A stretch of 45,000 nt of DNA from Sphaeroforma sirkka (lineage: Eukaryota; Opisthokonta; Ichthyosporea; Ichthyophonida). The notes beneath the pieces were generated by a model. It had not been told where the DNA came from. It was given only the letters and a program-made list of their open reading frames with translations, and searched no databases. How positions within the stretch are numbered: the stretch's first letter is position 1; every line of letters starts with the position of its first letter. Both the position numbers and the translations under genes were made by a program. This document shows, one piece after another, positions 33,346 to 44,543 of the stretch. The DNA lies in contig LUCW03001889.1 in assembly GCA_001586965.3 (NCBI GenBank), forward strand, positions 1-45,000, in the 5' to 3' direction.

Positions 33346-33389
33346 TTAGGCACTCGAGTCCTTGGTCTCCAAAAATTTCAAGCTTTTAG

Positions 33390-33407
33390 TCCCGTCCGCT
33401 GCTTCCA
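33390..33407 (-). promoter_or_regulatory. Primer-binding site of element D
   Basis: The minus strand reads TGGAAGCAGCGGACGGGA directly after the LTR end TTTCACA. The TGG start and zero spacing fit a tRNA 3' end. It does not look like the initiator-Met site common in Copia elements. Confidence 0.7.
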
Positions 33408-33857
33408 TGTGAAATTTTCAACTCTGTGAAAGTGCTCTTTATTTCCTTTTGTACTCTGTATTTATACTATTTTTCGTCAAAATTGAACGGCCCTTTCGGC
33501 TCGAAAATTTCTTTTGCCAAAGAAATTCCAACGGACGTGCGCGGTCTATTTTTAGATTCCATCTCTAAAAATACAAACACAATTTCTTCAAATACACTTA
33601 AACTTCTAAGACTCATAACTCAATGAATATTCACTCAAACAACTTGAATAAGGTGTCATATGAAAGGAAAAAGCATTTCCTATCAAATGACACCTGTAAC
33701 AAAATTACACATTTAATAGGTCAAACACAATCGGCCTACGAAACACATTCGTAAACACAACATACAAAAACATACTTAGATAAGTGGTTCCTCGATGGAC
33801 TAGGTCTGAGTCCAACACTTAAACATCATTCACCTTTGACAATATGATTTTTCTACA
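33408..33857 (-). repeat. 5' LTR of element D
   Basis: 450 bp, plus-strand start TGTGAAATTTTCAAC and end GATTTTTCTACA. Nearly identical to the 3' LTR. Confidence 0.95.
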
Positions 33858-36800
33858 TCATAAGACAGTGACAGAAAATACCGATTCCAGAGCAAAAAAG
33901 GCAGACAAGACAAAGAAATGTCACAACAAGTATCCGGTGATCAGTTACCTTCTAGCAGATAGATTGTATTCTCCACAATTGACCCTACAATCGACAACAA
34001 GGAAGTGAACGATCAGTCAGACAAAGATTCCAGAGATGGGTACTGACTAGCTTGCGATAGTTGCGCCACCATTCTCATACTTCCCTGTAAGTACCACAAA
34101 CATCATCTCGTCCGCAACGTGCACATTAATGACTAGTATTCGCTCGAAGTAGCTGATGGTACAATCATTTATCCGAAGTATGTAGCTCAGCTAGGAAACT
34201 TGGGGGACGTACTCGTCGACATGGCTTTCAAAACTGCACTACTAAGTATCAGTCTACTCTCAGCGCGACACTACTCATTTGAATTCACCAACAACATGAT
34301 GTACAAATTGCTACCAAGCTTTGGAACCATAACAGTACATGAAAAGCACAGAATATACTGCGTGCACATCGACAACATAGCTATGACTACAGTGGAACCA
34401 TCGCTGGAGAAAGCCAACGCGATTTTATGGCACAACAGGCTCGCGCACCCCAGCTAAAGTCTTCGCGGACATAATAGGGCAGTTCATAACTTCAATAGGA
34501 TCCAACATCCACTCTGTCTCAATCATAGACGACTTCTCTAGCATGGTCAAAGGGTATCCGATCCGCGATCTGAAAGCAACAATAATTCTGGATGTTATGT
34601 TTCACACATTCGATGAACGGTATATTTCAACTCATCGCCGAGTTCAGTGCATACAAATAGATCGAGCCCCACAGTTTACAGCAAACGTAACAAGGCGCAT
34701 GCTTGCGTATTTGGGATACTACTCAAGGTACGCACCTACGGCCACGCCACAATACCATGGCAAGGTAGAGAGACTGTATGGTACACTGGTCTCTAGAATG
34801 CTTGCAAACTGAAGTATACACGTCTACCGACTACTATGTGGGCTGAATCACTGATTCAAACTACCAACATATACAATGCTATACCCGTTAACGAGAAGTT
34901 CTCATTCCCATACAAAAAAAATACAGAATACGCATTTCCGATAGATTTCAAAACATTCGGGTGTCACATCGCATACAAGAACCGGGAGACGGCGAACTCG
35001 ACGATAAAGCACGAGATGGCATTCTCCTTGCGCAGCCCTTGGACACAACACTGGACTCGTATCGTATATACTCACCTCTGACCAAGCGTATAATACAGAG
35101 CCGAGACGTCTATATATTCGAAGACGAACTCTTAGTCTGGGAAGACAACAAATTTACAACCGCTATCGCACCACCATACACTACGAACAGCAGTACACTC
35201 CTACAAATCGAGAATGGCAATTTCCAAACAGACGCAAGGACAACATCGACAACGGAAGATATGCTTAGCCAACGAGCCCAGCCAACTGTGACACAAAATT
35301 CGAGCAACTCAGAACAACTACAAATAACTTCAAACCCTAAACGTTAACACAACCTGCTGAGAAGAACGGCAGAAGGCCGCCAAGTCTCTCGAGAACTGCT
35401 AGACCTTGCGATAGGTGATAACAATGTCGACTGGTATCACGATAGCCGCCGTAAGAGACGATATCCTAGCACTACACACACTGTTAATTCAGCAACTGCA
35501 GCAATGGAACCGAAAACATACAAAGGTATATATGGGATGCCAAACGTAGCCGATTGGGAGGAATCAGCACGTTCGGAAATGGAGAGCTTGGTGATACATC
35601 GCAAGGCATTCACTCTGGTTGACAACAAACCACGAGTGAAGTCGTTATTTCCCCCTCGATGGGTATTTCAAGGCCAAAACGGATGAATCCGGACAAGTCA
35701 CACGACCCAAATCACGTCTGAACGGGGAGTCGATTGCGATGAAAGCTATGCACCAGTAGTAACCAAGGAAACACTCAGGATCTGTCTAGCTCTAATGGCA
35801 CACTATGACATGGACATTTGACAATACGATACACCTTCGGCCTACCTCACTCAAAAACTGGATACCCTTAGCTACATGCGAGTGCCGCAAGGCCATGCGA
35901 GTGCCGCAAGGATACGATCTCATCGAATATCTTCTGGACCCGTCTCAGAGACAAATATACGAAAGGCACAAACAAGGAGGCACGAAGTTCGTATGTCGAG
36001 TTGACCGCTGCGTATACGGTCTACCACCTAGCGGACACTACTGGTTTAAAGCTATCCATTGGTTTGCTATACAACACAGTTATAAACAAGCACAATCAGA
36101 TGGAGCGCTGTTCATCAAACAATTAACAGTGAATCTTGCTTCATTGTTGTACACGTAGATGACAAAATTGCAGCATGCTAGAGTAAGAGCTGACGCAATG
36201 AAAAGCGAATCGAACACTGCTGAATTGGGTATACCGTTGTTGTTTCTTATGTGCCAAGTTGAAATATACTCTGGAAGTACGTCTTCATCAACGACAATAC
36301 CTAAGAGAAATATTGCAGGAATAGGGATTGATAGGCTGTAAACCAGCATGGGTGCCAATTCTAGAATCGGACTATGAAGTAACAGACAAACACGTCATAT
36401 CTCCCGGAAAAAGCGGCAAGTTCAGACATCTCAACAATTACACAATACAACACGCTAGTGGGTCAGCTACGTTACCTTATAGGTCGAACACGAGTTGATA
36501 TATGCCTTACTGTTTCGATCCTAAGTCGCTATCTGATAGCACCACAGTACCACCACTTCAGAGGCGCCAAGCGCTGTTTGAAGTATCTCGCTGGTACTCA
36601 AGACTCTGGACTCGAATACACGAACAAATAACCATGTATTCCCTATTTGAGTGCAGACAGTAGCTTCGCTAGTGATGACACAACGAGACGATCCACCACT
36701 GGGCGAGTGAGCATTATAGCAGGTGCACCCTTCATGTGGGGAAAAAACTTGCAACGGCTAATAACAACGTTTACAGCAGAGGCAGAATACGTCGCACAGT

Positions 36801-37125
36801 CTGATACAGCCAAATACGCAATATGAGCTAGGAAACTTTTCACGGAATTCGGCATTCAGTTCGTAGAACCCACCACCATAAAACATGACAACAAGTCAGC
36901 AATACTGATAGGAAATGGTATCACGAAATCACGTCGTACGAAGCATGTCGATCTACGATAAAATCGTATCAGAGAACTCACATCGAACAACACCATTAAG
37001 CTAAAATACATACCATAAGAACAGCTACTCAGCGATTCCTTCACGAAGCTTCTCAGCCGAGAAAAGTTTACCGACATACGCGACCGACTAATGACTCGGA
37101 TGCCAGTAGCAACTTAGTTCAATTT
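33858..37125 (+). pseudogene. Protease, integrase, RT and RNase H parts of element H
   Basis: Pre-integrase/zinc region at 34200-34457 (ILWHNRLAHPS). Integrase core at 34480-35000: VQCIQIDRAPQFTANV, then YSRYAPTATPQYHGKVERLY. RT at 35500-36200: WEESARSEMESLVIHRKAF, FPPRWVFQGQ, VDRCVYGLPPSGHYWF and a VHVDD box near 36150. RNase H at 36640-37090: ADSSFASDDTTRRSTTGRVS, TAEAEYVAQSDTAKYA and TKSRRTKHVDLR. Order and motifs are Ty1/Copia, clearly diverged from D. Old fossil with many breaks. Confidence 0.8.
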
Positions 37126-37130
37126 ACAAT

Positions 37131-37829
37131 AGAGGTAAGTATTTTAAGATAAGCAGGTGTCAAATGCTTTGTGCTTCTATCTCTGACTGCAAACTATACA
37201 GATATGTCGTACCTTGTAAAAAGAGTGTGTACAAACCGTGTGTATTGTATGTAAAAAAGAAGTTATAAATAATGTACACACAATATATAATCTTTGACTG
37301 TAAAGTTGTGGGCGAGTGAGAGCCTACAGGTCTCAGGCCAGATTTTACAGCAAAAACCCCTCTTTGATTTATGGAGTCAACAGAGATAACTCACTCCCGA
37401 GAGCTAATCAAGTTGCTCAAATTACTCCCGAGAGCTAATCAATTTGCTTAAATTACTCCCGAGAATTGAGTCAATACTTAATTGACTCCCGAGAGCAGAT
37501 AAGTTTTTCAACGAACTCCCGAGTGTGGATTAAGTCTGACAACCGCAACATTCAATAAATAGCTGCTGTTCCATGCGAGTCGCAACCTATGCGGAAAGAC
37601 GTCATGTGATCAACGTGAAATTTTGTTGCAGAGAAGTCGAAATAAAACAGCATCGAAGTGTCAAAGTGTTCTACATAAAAGTTCTCATACTGACCATATG
37701 AACTTTTACCCTGGCCAGCCTAAGCGGCTGAACACTAGCACAAACACCTTGAGTAAAAAACCAAAGGTGAGGTCAGAAATAAATACATACACTTGCACTT
37801 TATTTGAAGTCTACTGCATTGCACTCTAA
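37131..37829. other. Possible 3' LTR region of H and unassigned flank
   Basis: AT-rich sequence after the RNase H end, then a five-unit repeat (37394-37545), then an unrecognised 68-residue open stretch (37623-37829, plus). It has no match to 21903-22204, so a 3' LTR of H is possible but unproven. Confidence 0.3.
37394..37545. repeat. Five tandem units of 30-31 bp
   Basis: CTCCCGAG starts units at 37394, 37425, 37456, 37486 and 37516. The first two units are nearly identical (CTCCCGAGAGCTAATCAA) and the later ones diverge. Confidence 0.85.
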
Positions 37830-39098
37830 CATCTAACATCAACATACACTTGCACCCCTTTGATGTATATGAGCAGGTTTGCCATGACTCTTTGGAATTA
37901 TGCTGCGAGTAAATGTAGTCCAAACGCGCTGACTTGAATGAGTACTGCGTTCATCTCCGCAAGAATGTGAAGAAGGGGCGGCTTGCTTCGTCTACTAGGT
38001 AGTGGTGGAACCTTCCTGTGTCATCTAACATTGAAAAAAATTGTACTCCTTGTAGGTGGTGTAATCCTTCCTTTATTTTCGGTATCACAAACCCATCTTG
38101 TTCGTACCGGTAATTGATCTCTCGTATGTCTAGACATGCTCCTACTTTCTTGAGGAGACCTGATTGGACATCTTCACCTGTTGATCACAACGGTATATTC
38201 ACTGTTGTTGGTGTAGTTCGTTTGTATTTGTGCCCATCTGTAAGCCACTTCCGTAAATTTTCGTCCGTTTGCGTAATATACATGCGAGGTACAAAATTGA
38301 CTTTAGCGTGCCTTATTTATCTGACATTAATTTCATTTGCAGGTACTGCGACTGCGGAGCCTGGTAGGTTGCAATGTACGCCAGGAGGTAGGTTCGCATT
38401 TGTGTCTAAGAGGTCTGCCAGTGACTCTCCGGAACCTTCTATTCCCATTTTGCATCTGTTGGTACAAGTGGATTGATTAATCCTGCTATGTATATGCCTA
38501 TGTATGGCAGAATGTCCATACTGAGAAGTATTGGTGCCTTCTTATCTGTGAGGTCCATCACTTCAAAACACTGGGAGGTATTCCTTCCTCTGCAATTAAT
38601 GTCACATACTTGGGTCGACCCTGTGCGTTGTATTCTTGCATCTGTTTGTGCTAATTATATAGAACCCGATTGCGCTCTAAGCGAGAAATAAAGATCAGTT
38701 ACTACACTCTTGTCCATACATGAGCGTTGTGCGTCCGAGTCTACTACTGTATTGTGCGTGTTGTCATTAATTTGTATGTCAATGTGTAATCGTTGGTATC
38801 GTGGTACGGAGAGTGTGGATACAGCTTGCATCTATATCATTTGCATATGTTAACAACGCTTCTTCATGTCGCTTCTGACGCTCTCTTAGCAACTGATATC
38901 CTTGCACTTTGGCTGCCATTCTTATGCTTGCTTCAGTAAGAGAGTGAAACACCAGTGCGCTCTGTGCACACCTCGACGTCGTTCAGTGTCTTGTTCTGCA
39001 TGTCACTGAGATACTTCTTTAACAGATAGTCTACTGTATGATGTCTGAGTCTGTCAATAGTGGGTCTGTTGAACTGTTCAGGATCCTTGGAGTGCTTG
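37830..39098 (-). mobile_element. Element G: piece of the E/F Gypsy lineage
   Basis: From 39098 leftwards the minus strand gives a gag piece related to E (DRLRHHTVDYLLKKYLSDMQ), then the protease-proximal region and RT start shared with F and E (about 38100-38700; INYRYEQDGFVIPKIKE). It ends in an RT segment with FQRVMANLLIYIKGVQVYV (about 37830-37900). The right side stops at the start of F's LTR, in the middle of gag, so F probably inserted here. Old fossil with many breaks. Confidence 0.65.
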
Positions 39099-39432
39099 TG
39101 TAGCATCTAGGAACCAGATTATCAAAAAGCCAATCCAAACCCCAAACCCCAGGATCATCAAATATTGAGTTCTGGAAATAAGATTGCAATATTTCTGGTA
39201 TTAGAGTTATCAGAAATATTAAAGGTTGAACCGATAAGCTATACCGGGACTCCGCGTGTGAAAGAAACACTCAAGTTAATCCTGAGTCTAGTGAAAACAC
39301 ACAAAAAAGACTCAGTTCAGTTCTCTCAGACTAGGGACTTTTCCTAGCTGAGATAACCGTACTTGAGAAGAGGTCTATTGTACCCCTTGGCCCGTATCGT
39401 TTAGCTACTTTCTATACTCTACTTTTTTTACA
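39099..39432 (+). repeat. 5' LTR of element F
   Basis: 334 bp starting TGTAGCATCTAGG and ending TTTTTTTACA. Related to 21903-22204 and, reversed, to 18360-18530. No TGG primer site follows directly. Confidence 0.65.
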
Positions 39433-39892
39433 ATATCCTTACCAGAAGTCAAGTAGCTTACACTCAACATACACACAGAAGAAAAACGAGGGATTGCTAG
39501 TTCAAATTAGAAGTCTCGAAGAACTTCTTTTTAAGAAGAAGACGAGGCGAGGCCCCAACAGAGGAACAATAACTACCACAGAAGGGAAGAAATAGCACAA
39601 GTCCAACCACAGGAGGTTAGCAGTGGAAAGGCAGCAAGAGAACAGTTAAAGAGGTGAAGAAAACCTTGTTCTCAGTCCACCAAGAAAAACAAGAAGGTCC
39701 TTATTGTAAGGTGATGTTAGCCCCGCCTCGCTTCAGTCAATGTTCCATGAAGGCGACGAATCAGACCATTAAGGCTGAGAAGCGTGTTAGGAATGATGTG
39801 CAAGTAGCAAGACTGTTCATTCCCTCCGGCAAGGTAAAAGACATCACAGATGGTGATGAGCACTGAGACAGCTGGTGGGCGGAAGCAAACAT

Positions 39893-40440
39893 GATTGATC
39901 TGGCTGACAGTCTCAATGTAAATACATATGACGAGGCGTTGTTAATAAATGCAAATGATATAAATCACCAACCCTTGTCCTTACTTCCCGCACCACGAGA
40001 CCAACGAATACAAATTGACAAAGATTAATGGCAATGCATACAACACACTAGTAGACTCGGACGCACAACGCTCATGTATGGACATGAGTGAAGTAACTGA
40101 ACTGTATATCTCGGTCAGAGCGCAACCGAGCTATATACAATTAGCACAAACATGTGCAAGAATGCAAAGATTGATCTGGCTGACAGTCTCAATGTAAATA
40201 CAGATGACGAGGCGTTGTTATAAATGCAAATGATATAAATTACCAACCTTTGTCCTTACTTCCCGCACCACGAGACCAACGAATACAAATTGACAAAAAT
40301 TAATGGCAATACATACAATACACTAGTAGACTCGGAAGCACAACGCTCATGTATGGACATGAGTGTAGTAACTGAACTGTATATCTCGGTCAGAGCGCAA
40401 CCGAGCTATATACAATTAGCACAAACATGTGCAAGAATGT
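39893..40440 (+). repeat. Two tandem units of about 276 bp over the protease region of F
   Basis: GATTGATCTGGCTGACAGTC starts the units at 39893 and 40169, and both end in GTGCAAGAATG. Each unit encodes the IDLADSLNV stretch, LLPAPRDQR and the protease motif region. Confidence 0.92.
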
Positions 40441-41157
40441 AACGCAAAGGGTCAACTCAAGTATGTGATATTAATTATGGAGGAAGAAAAACCTCTCAAT
40501 GTTTTGAAGTGTTGGACCTTTAGACAAGTAGGCACCAATACTTCTCGGTATGGACATTCTACCATACACAGGTATATACGTAGCAGAATTAATCAACCCA
40601 CTTATACCAACAGATGTAAAATGTGAATCACTTCTCGCGCAACATGAAAAGGGTCCTGAGCATAAACAAGAAGGTTTCGAAAAGTCACTTGCAGACCTCT
40701 TATATACCAACGCGAACCTACCTCCTGACGTACATTGCAATCTACCAGGCTGCACAGTTACAGTACCTGCAAATGAAACTAATGTCATACAAATGAGGCA
40801 CGCTAAAGTCAATTTTGTATCTAACAAGTATATTCCGCAAATGAACAAAAATACACAAAGGTGGCATACAGAACCAACAACAGTGAATCTACCGTCGTTA
40901 TCAACAAGTGAACATGTCCAAACAGGTCATCTCAAGAAAGTAAGAACATTTTTAGACTTACGCGAGATCAACTACCAATATGAACAAGATAAGTTTTTGC
41001 TACCAAAAATAAAGGAAGTACTATAGGACTTACAAGGAGCACTATTCTTCACAAAGCTAGATCTAACGTAACCCCTCTTCACATTCTCGTAGAGAGGGGC
41101 ACAATACTCATTCAAGTCAGCACCGTTTGGACTGCACTCACTCACAGCGCAGTTCCA

Positions 41158-41379
41158 GAGAGTCATGGCAGTTTTAGAGAGTCATGGCAGTTTCAGAGAG
41201 TCATGGCAGTTTCAGAGAGTCATGGCAGTTTCAGAGAGTCATGGCAGTTTCAGAGAGTCATGGCAGTTTCAGAGAGTCATGGCAGTTTCAGAGAGTCATG
41301 GCAGTTTCAGAGAGTCATGGCAGTTTCAGAGAGTCATGGCAGTTTCAGAGAGTCATGGCAGTTCCAGAGAGTCATGGCA
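41158..41379 (+). repeat. 19-bp minisatellite (about 11.7 units) inside the RT region of F
   Basis: Unit GAGAGTCATGGCAGTTTCA, starting at 41158 and every 19 bases to 41367, nearly perfect. The unit is open in all three plus frames, giving a 19-residue protein period over three units. The related copy G carries the unit once (37880-37898, reversed). Confidence 0.98.
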
Positions 41380-42329
41380 AACCTGCCCATATACATTAAA
41401 GGTATGCAAGTGTTTGTAGATGACAGTCATTGCGGGTCTTACAGAAGAATAACACCGCAAGACAGTTCGCGAAGTAATCAAGCAACTGAATGGAGCAAAC
41501 TTCCGACTCGAGCACAACAAATGTGCCTTCGCGGTCAAAGTGGTCAACATTCTAGGGATGGAAGTCACCACCTAGGGACTCAAAGCCGATCCTGAGAAAC
41601 AAAAAAGGATGATGGACTGGTCACTACACAGACCAAAAAGAGATCTGCACAAAGCTGTGGGACTCGCAAATTATATACGTGACCATGTCACCAACTTTGC
41701 CCACACAACGAAACACTTCTGGAACCTAATGAAAGGGAAAATGAACCAGAACATATCCATGTTATGGACACCGGAATTCAAAAAGAAGTGTAAGAACTCA
41801 AAGAAACCATCACATGTTCGGCGACACTAGCATACCCTGTTGATGGGTACCATTTCAAATAGTGAACGATGCTAGTGACTATCGCAAAGAAGTAAGTTTT
41901 ATTTCAAGTCATCGATGGGGTTAGTAGAGACTTTCTCTACTTCTCAAAAGACTTGAATCCAGCACAACAACGTTATGGCATAAATACTTAGGAGCTACTA
42001 GCACTGGTATACAGCCTGGAACATTCCTCCGAATACATCAAAGGAGGGGACATAATACTGTGGACAGATCATAAAGCACTCACGCAAAAGAACAGTCAAC
42101 AGACGTTATACCCAATGCTAACCAAATGGATAGCAAAAACATTCCACCACTATTTCTCCATCATACACGTCCCGGGCAAGGACAACCATATGATAGATGT
42201 GTTGTCGCGTCTACACGAAGTCACATTTAATACTAAAACGTCCGAGGTATTACAACACGCGAACAAAACAATACATAACAGCCAAGAGTACACAACCTTG
42301 GAAACTAACATGCCCATAGCCACATCAGC

Positions 42330-42720
42330 TATAGACTGGATGTTACACTCCAGATTATACAAAGAAGCTGAAAGACGGTGTGGGAAATTCACAGCAGATC
42401 TGCTTGCATCGGCACACAATGCACGCACAGATAAATACTACACCAAAGAACGGAATGCGCAACTCCAGAAGTGGGCAGGAAGAGAATGCATGGGCGAACC
42501 CGCTGTGGGAACTCATACATGATGTCCTTGACAAAGTCATTGAAGAGGCAACCAGCATCACGATATGTGTACCATACTACCCCAATGCAACGTGGTTTTC
42601 AACATTCTTGCCTTTACTAGAAGAAGATCCGATGCTAGTGGAAAACACAAACAAAACTTTCCTCGAAGAAGACAGAAAAGCATGTGGGAAGACCCCGTTG
42701 GGCGTCCCATTAGTAGCAAT
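42330..42720 (+). pseudogene. MT-like (DIRS-type) domain of element F
   Basis: After RNase H: AIDWMLHSRLYKEAERRCGK, FTADLLASAHNARTDKYY, then ENAWANPLWELIHDVLDKV and ITICVPYYPNATW. It shows the same D-x-[FL]-A...N / NAWANP...L-I layout as A and B but is far diverged. The domain is therefore an old common feature of both lineages. Confidence 0.55.
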
Positions 42721-42799
42721 AGGAGTGAAGGTTCCATACTTAAATTCAAGACGGGAACAACCTGTCTTACATGTTGCAGCATCACATCGAGTTCTATCT

Positions 42800-43790
42800 G
42801 GAGATGCACCGCAGGCAACAGAATACGAAATACGCGTCAACATCATTAAGCAATACCACAACTTGGGACATTACATTCTTGAGGAAACGGTAACCAAGTT
42901 GCAAACAGATGGACAAAATTGGCCCCGAATCCAACAACATGTAAACAGGTTCATCGAGGGATGCGTATCATGCCTCAAAAATAAGATACACAAGAAGGTA
43001 CCCAGGCGATAGAGTTCACAGAGAACACACATTTGTATTAGTATGGCTAGATATGCACTCATCACATGTTATACTAAGACCAATGATGAACAAATCAGCG
43101 GCTACTATAGCGCGTACGCTGGTACCAATTATGTGTGAACACGAGTTGCCACAAATCATACAGTCTGACCAAGGCACTAAATATGTTAATGACATACCTT
43201 CCAAATTCATTGAACAAGCGTTAACACAACACCTAGTCTCTCGACCGTACCAACCTAAAATCTTAGGTACGAACGAACGATCACATAGAGACCTCGTGCC
43301 ACTGTCACGGAAATTCGTTGAACAAAATCCACGTAACTGGTGTTCACGACTTCCATTCGTACACATGGGCCACAACCTACGTACATCAAGAAGACACAAG
43401 TCACCGAGATTCAATGTGTACTTTGGTCGTAGACAGAATCAACTCACGGACTAAAACACACCAGTGAACGCACCCAGTACAACAATATCTTGGAAAAGAG
43501 CGACCGCAGCATCTAGAAAAAGCCTTTAGGCCATAATTAGACATCAATGCGGCGCAATATCAAGAGAAGATGCGCGCAGCATACGACCGAAAATACAAAA
43601 ATAAGTATGTACACTTCCAGGAAGAGGACATTGTGAAATGAACAAGATGACTGCACCCTATGGCGGAGAATAAAAAATAGTATGCCGGGACGGCTACAGG
43701 AATTTTGTCTGTATCCTTGATGGGACTAAAGCCCCTGAATATTCTAACTCGGTCAGTGATGAGCTAATTGGACTCGTTAAAAAAGTCCAA
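42800..43790 (+). pseudogene. DDE integrase part of element F
   Basis: HHCC zinc domain: YHNLGHYILEETVTKLQTDG, then FIEGCVSCLKNK. Core: FVLVWLDMHSSHVIL (first Asp), IIQSDQGTKYVND (second Asp) and VSRPYQPKILGTNERSHRDL. The C-terminal part near 43600-43780 includes RKYKNKYVHFQEEDIV and CILDGTKAPEYS. Fossil. Confidence 0.75.
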
Positions 43791-44415
43791 TGCTCCAGAA
43801 GCATTTACTTACAATAGTCACGTACAACCAACCGAGGTGATATTGACGACAGGCCATTCATCCGAGGTGATGTATCCCAGAAGTACCTACTGCATTGGAC
43901 AAATGGGGAGCGTACCTGGACGCGTGAATCAGACATCGCATTTGCTGATGTTCTTACACTATACCGTCAACGCACTCGACGCAAACAAAGGCAATCAAGG
44001 CCAAATAGATCAACAGCAACGAGCACTGATGAAAGATCAGCGAGCAACAGAAAGCGCACGAGGCGGGACACCTAAGCAAGTCTCTCTGATACCAGGTTTT
44101 AGGGTTACATTCCCACTTTTCTCGCCTAGAAGCATGCTCCGCCCACATACCAGAGAGATAGGAACCAAAGACTCGGTTGTAGAGCCACCGTTGAGATGCG
44201 TTTTCCTAAGTCAAGCAGAGATCAAACGAGAGCACCGGCCAAGACTGACTCCGATGAGCGTGGTAGAGAACTCCCGTCATACAATTAATAGGTAATATGT
44301 AAGAATAGTTGATGGTAGCAGTCCCTGTACAAAACCACTATCCTCTAGGTAATCTAGTTCTGTAGGATGTTGCTTCCTACTCCTACATAGGCTAAGAAGC
44401 ATAAAGTTGGGGGGC

Positions 44416-44543
44416 TGTAGCATCTAGGGACCATTCTCTCAAACTAGGGACTTTTCCCAGCGGAGATAACCGTACTTGAGATGAGATATATTATAACCTT
44501 TTTTCTTACTTGTCAGTTGTTATCCATATCCTACTTTTCGACA
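44416..44543 (+). repeat. 3' LTR of element F (short)
   Basis: Begins TGTAGCATCTAGGGACC right after a G-rich tract, keeps ACTAGGGACTTTTCCCAGC and GAGATAACCGTACTTGAGA, and ends CCTACTTTTCGACA. It is shorter than the 5' LTR. Confidence 0.6.

Larger units (their letters stand above)
28143..33857 (-). mobile_element. Element D: young, nearly whole Ty1/Copia retrotransposon
   Basis: 5,715 bp with two near-identical LTRs (449 and 450 bp, only a handful of differences by eye), a primer site, a polypurine tract and long coding parts in Copia order: gag, protease, integrase, RT, RNase H. It looks close to whole with about two breaks. It lies in old element H. The flanking 5-mers (CAACG and TCATA) do not match, so no target duplication is seen; either it has changed or the two ends come from different events. 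Confidence 0.92.
22205..37130 (+). mobile_element. Element H: old Ty1/Copia element hosting insertions C and D
   Basis: Three plus-strand pieces form one Copia order: gag (about 22230-23014 and 27972-28142) and protease/integrase/RT/RNase H (33858-37125). Between them lie Gypsy element C (with a 4-bp target duplication) and Copia element D. H is not closely similar to D. LTRs were not identified with confidence: the 21903-22204 segment has no match right of 37130. It is an old fossil with many breaks (well over ten). Confidence 0.65.
39650..42200 (+). pseudogene. Protease, RT and RNase H parts of element F
   Basis: Protease: a TLVDS-type motif followed by RSCMDMS, within the tandem units. 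RT: RTFLDLREINYQYEQDKFLL, FKSAPFGLHSLTAQFQRVMA (minisatellite here), then NLPIYIKGMQVFVDD. A thumb/connection-like stretch at 41609-41830 has GLANYIRDHVTNFAH. RNase H lies at about 41880-42200, ending with HVPGKDNHMIDVLSRLHE. Gypsy order; old fossil with many breaks. Confidence 0.72.
39099..44543 (+). mobile_element. Element F: Gypsy retrotransposon of the E/G lineage with MT-like domain
   Basis: 5,445 bp from TGTAGCATCTAGGAACC to a CGACA end. Parts: LTR, short leader, protease, RT containing a minisatellite, RNase H, MT-like domain, DDE integrase, polypurine-type tract (AAAGTTGGGGGGC, about 44403-44415), LTR. No gag comparable to that of E was recognised. The two LTRs share both ends but differ strongly inside, so this is an old copy with many breaks (more than ten). 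It sits against or within G. Confidence 0.72.

Noticed and set aside
37394-37545. CRISPR-like array with 8-bp core
   Set aside because: The intervals are related to each other rather than unique spacers, and the context is a eukaryotic retrotransposon.
38114-38476. A plus-strand frame with a signal-peptide-like stretch (LTLACLIYLTLISFAGTATA), also seen at 40471-40848 on the minus strand
   Set aside because: Both are antisense to the same protease-RT region of G and F. Their similarity follows from sense-strand homology.
41158-41379. CRISPR-like array
   Set aside because: The 19-bp units are contiguous with no spacers, so it is a minisatellite.
42150-43414. Minus-strand frames opposite element F, some Cys-rich
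   Set aside because: They mirror RNase H, MT-like and integrase sense coding; no domain was recognised.
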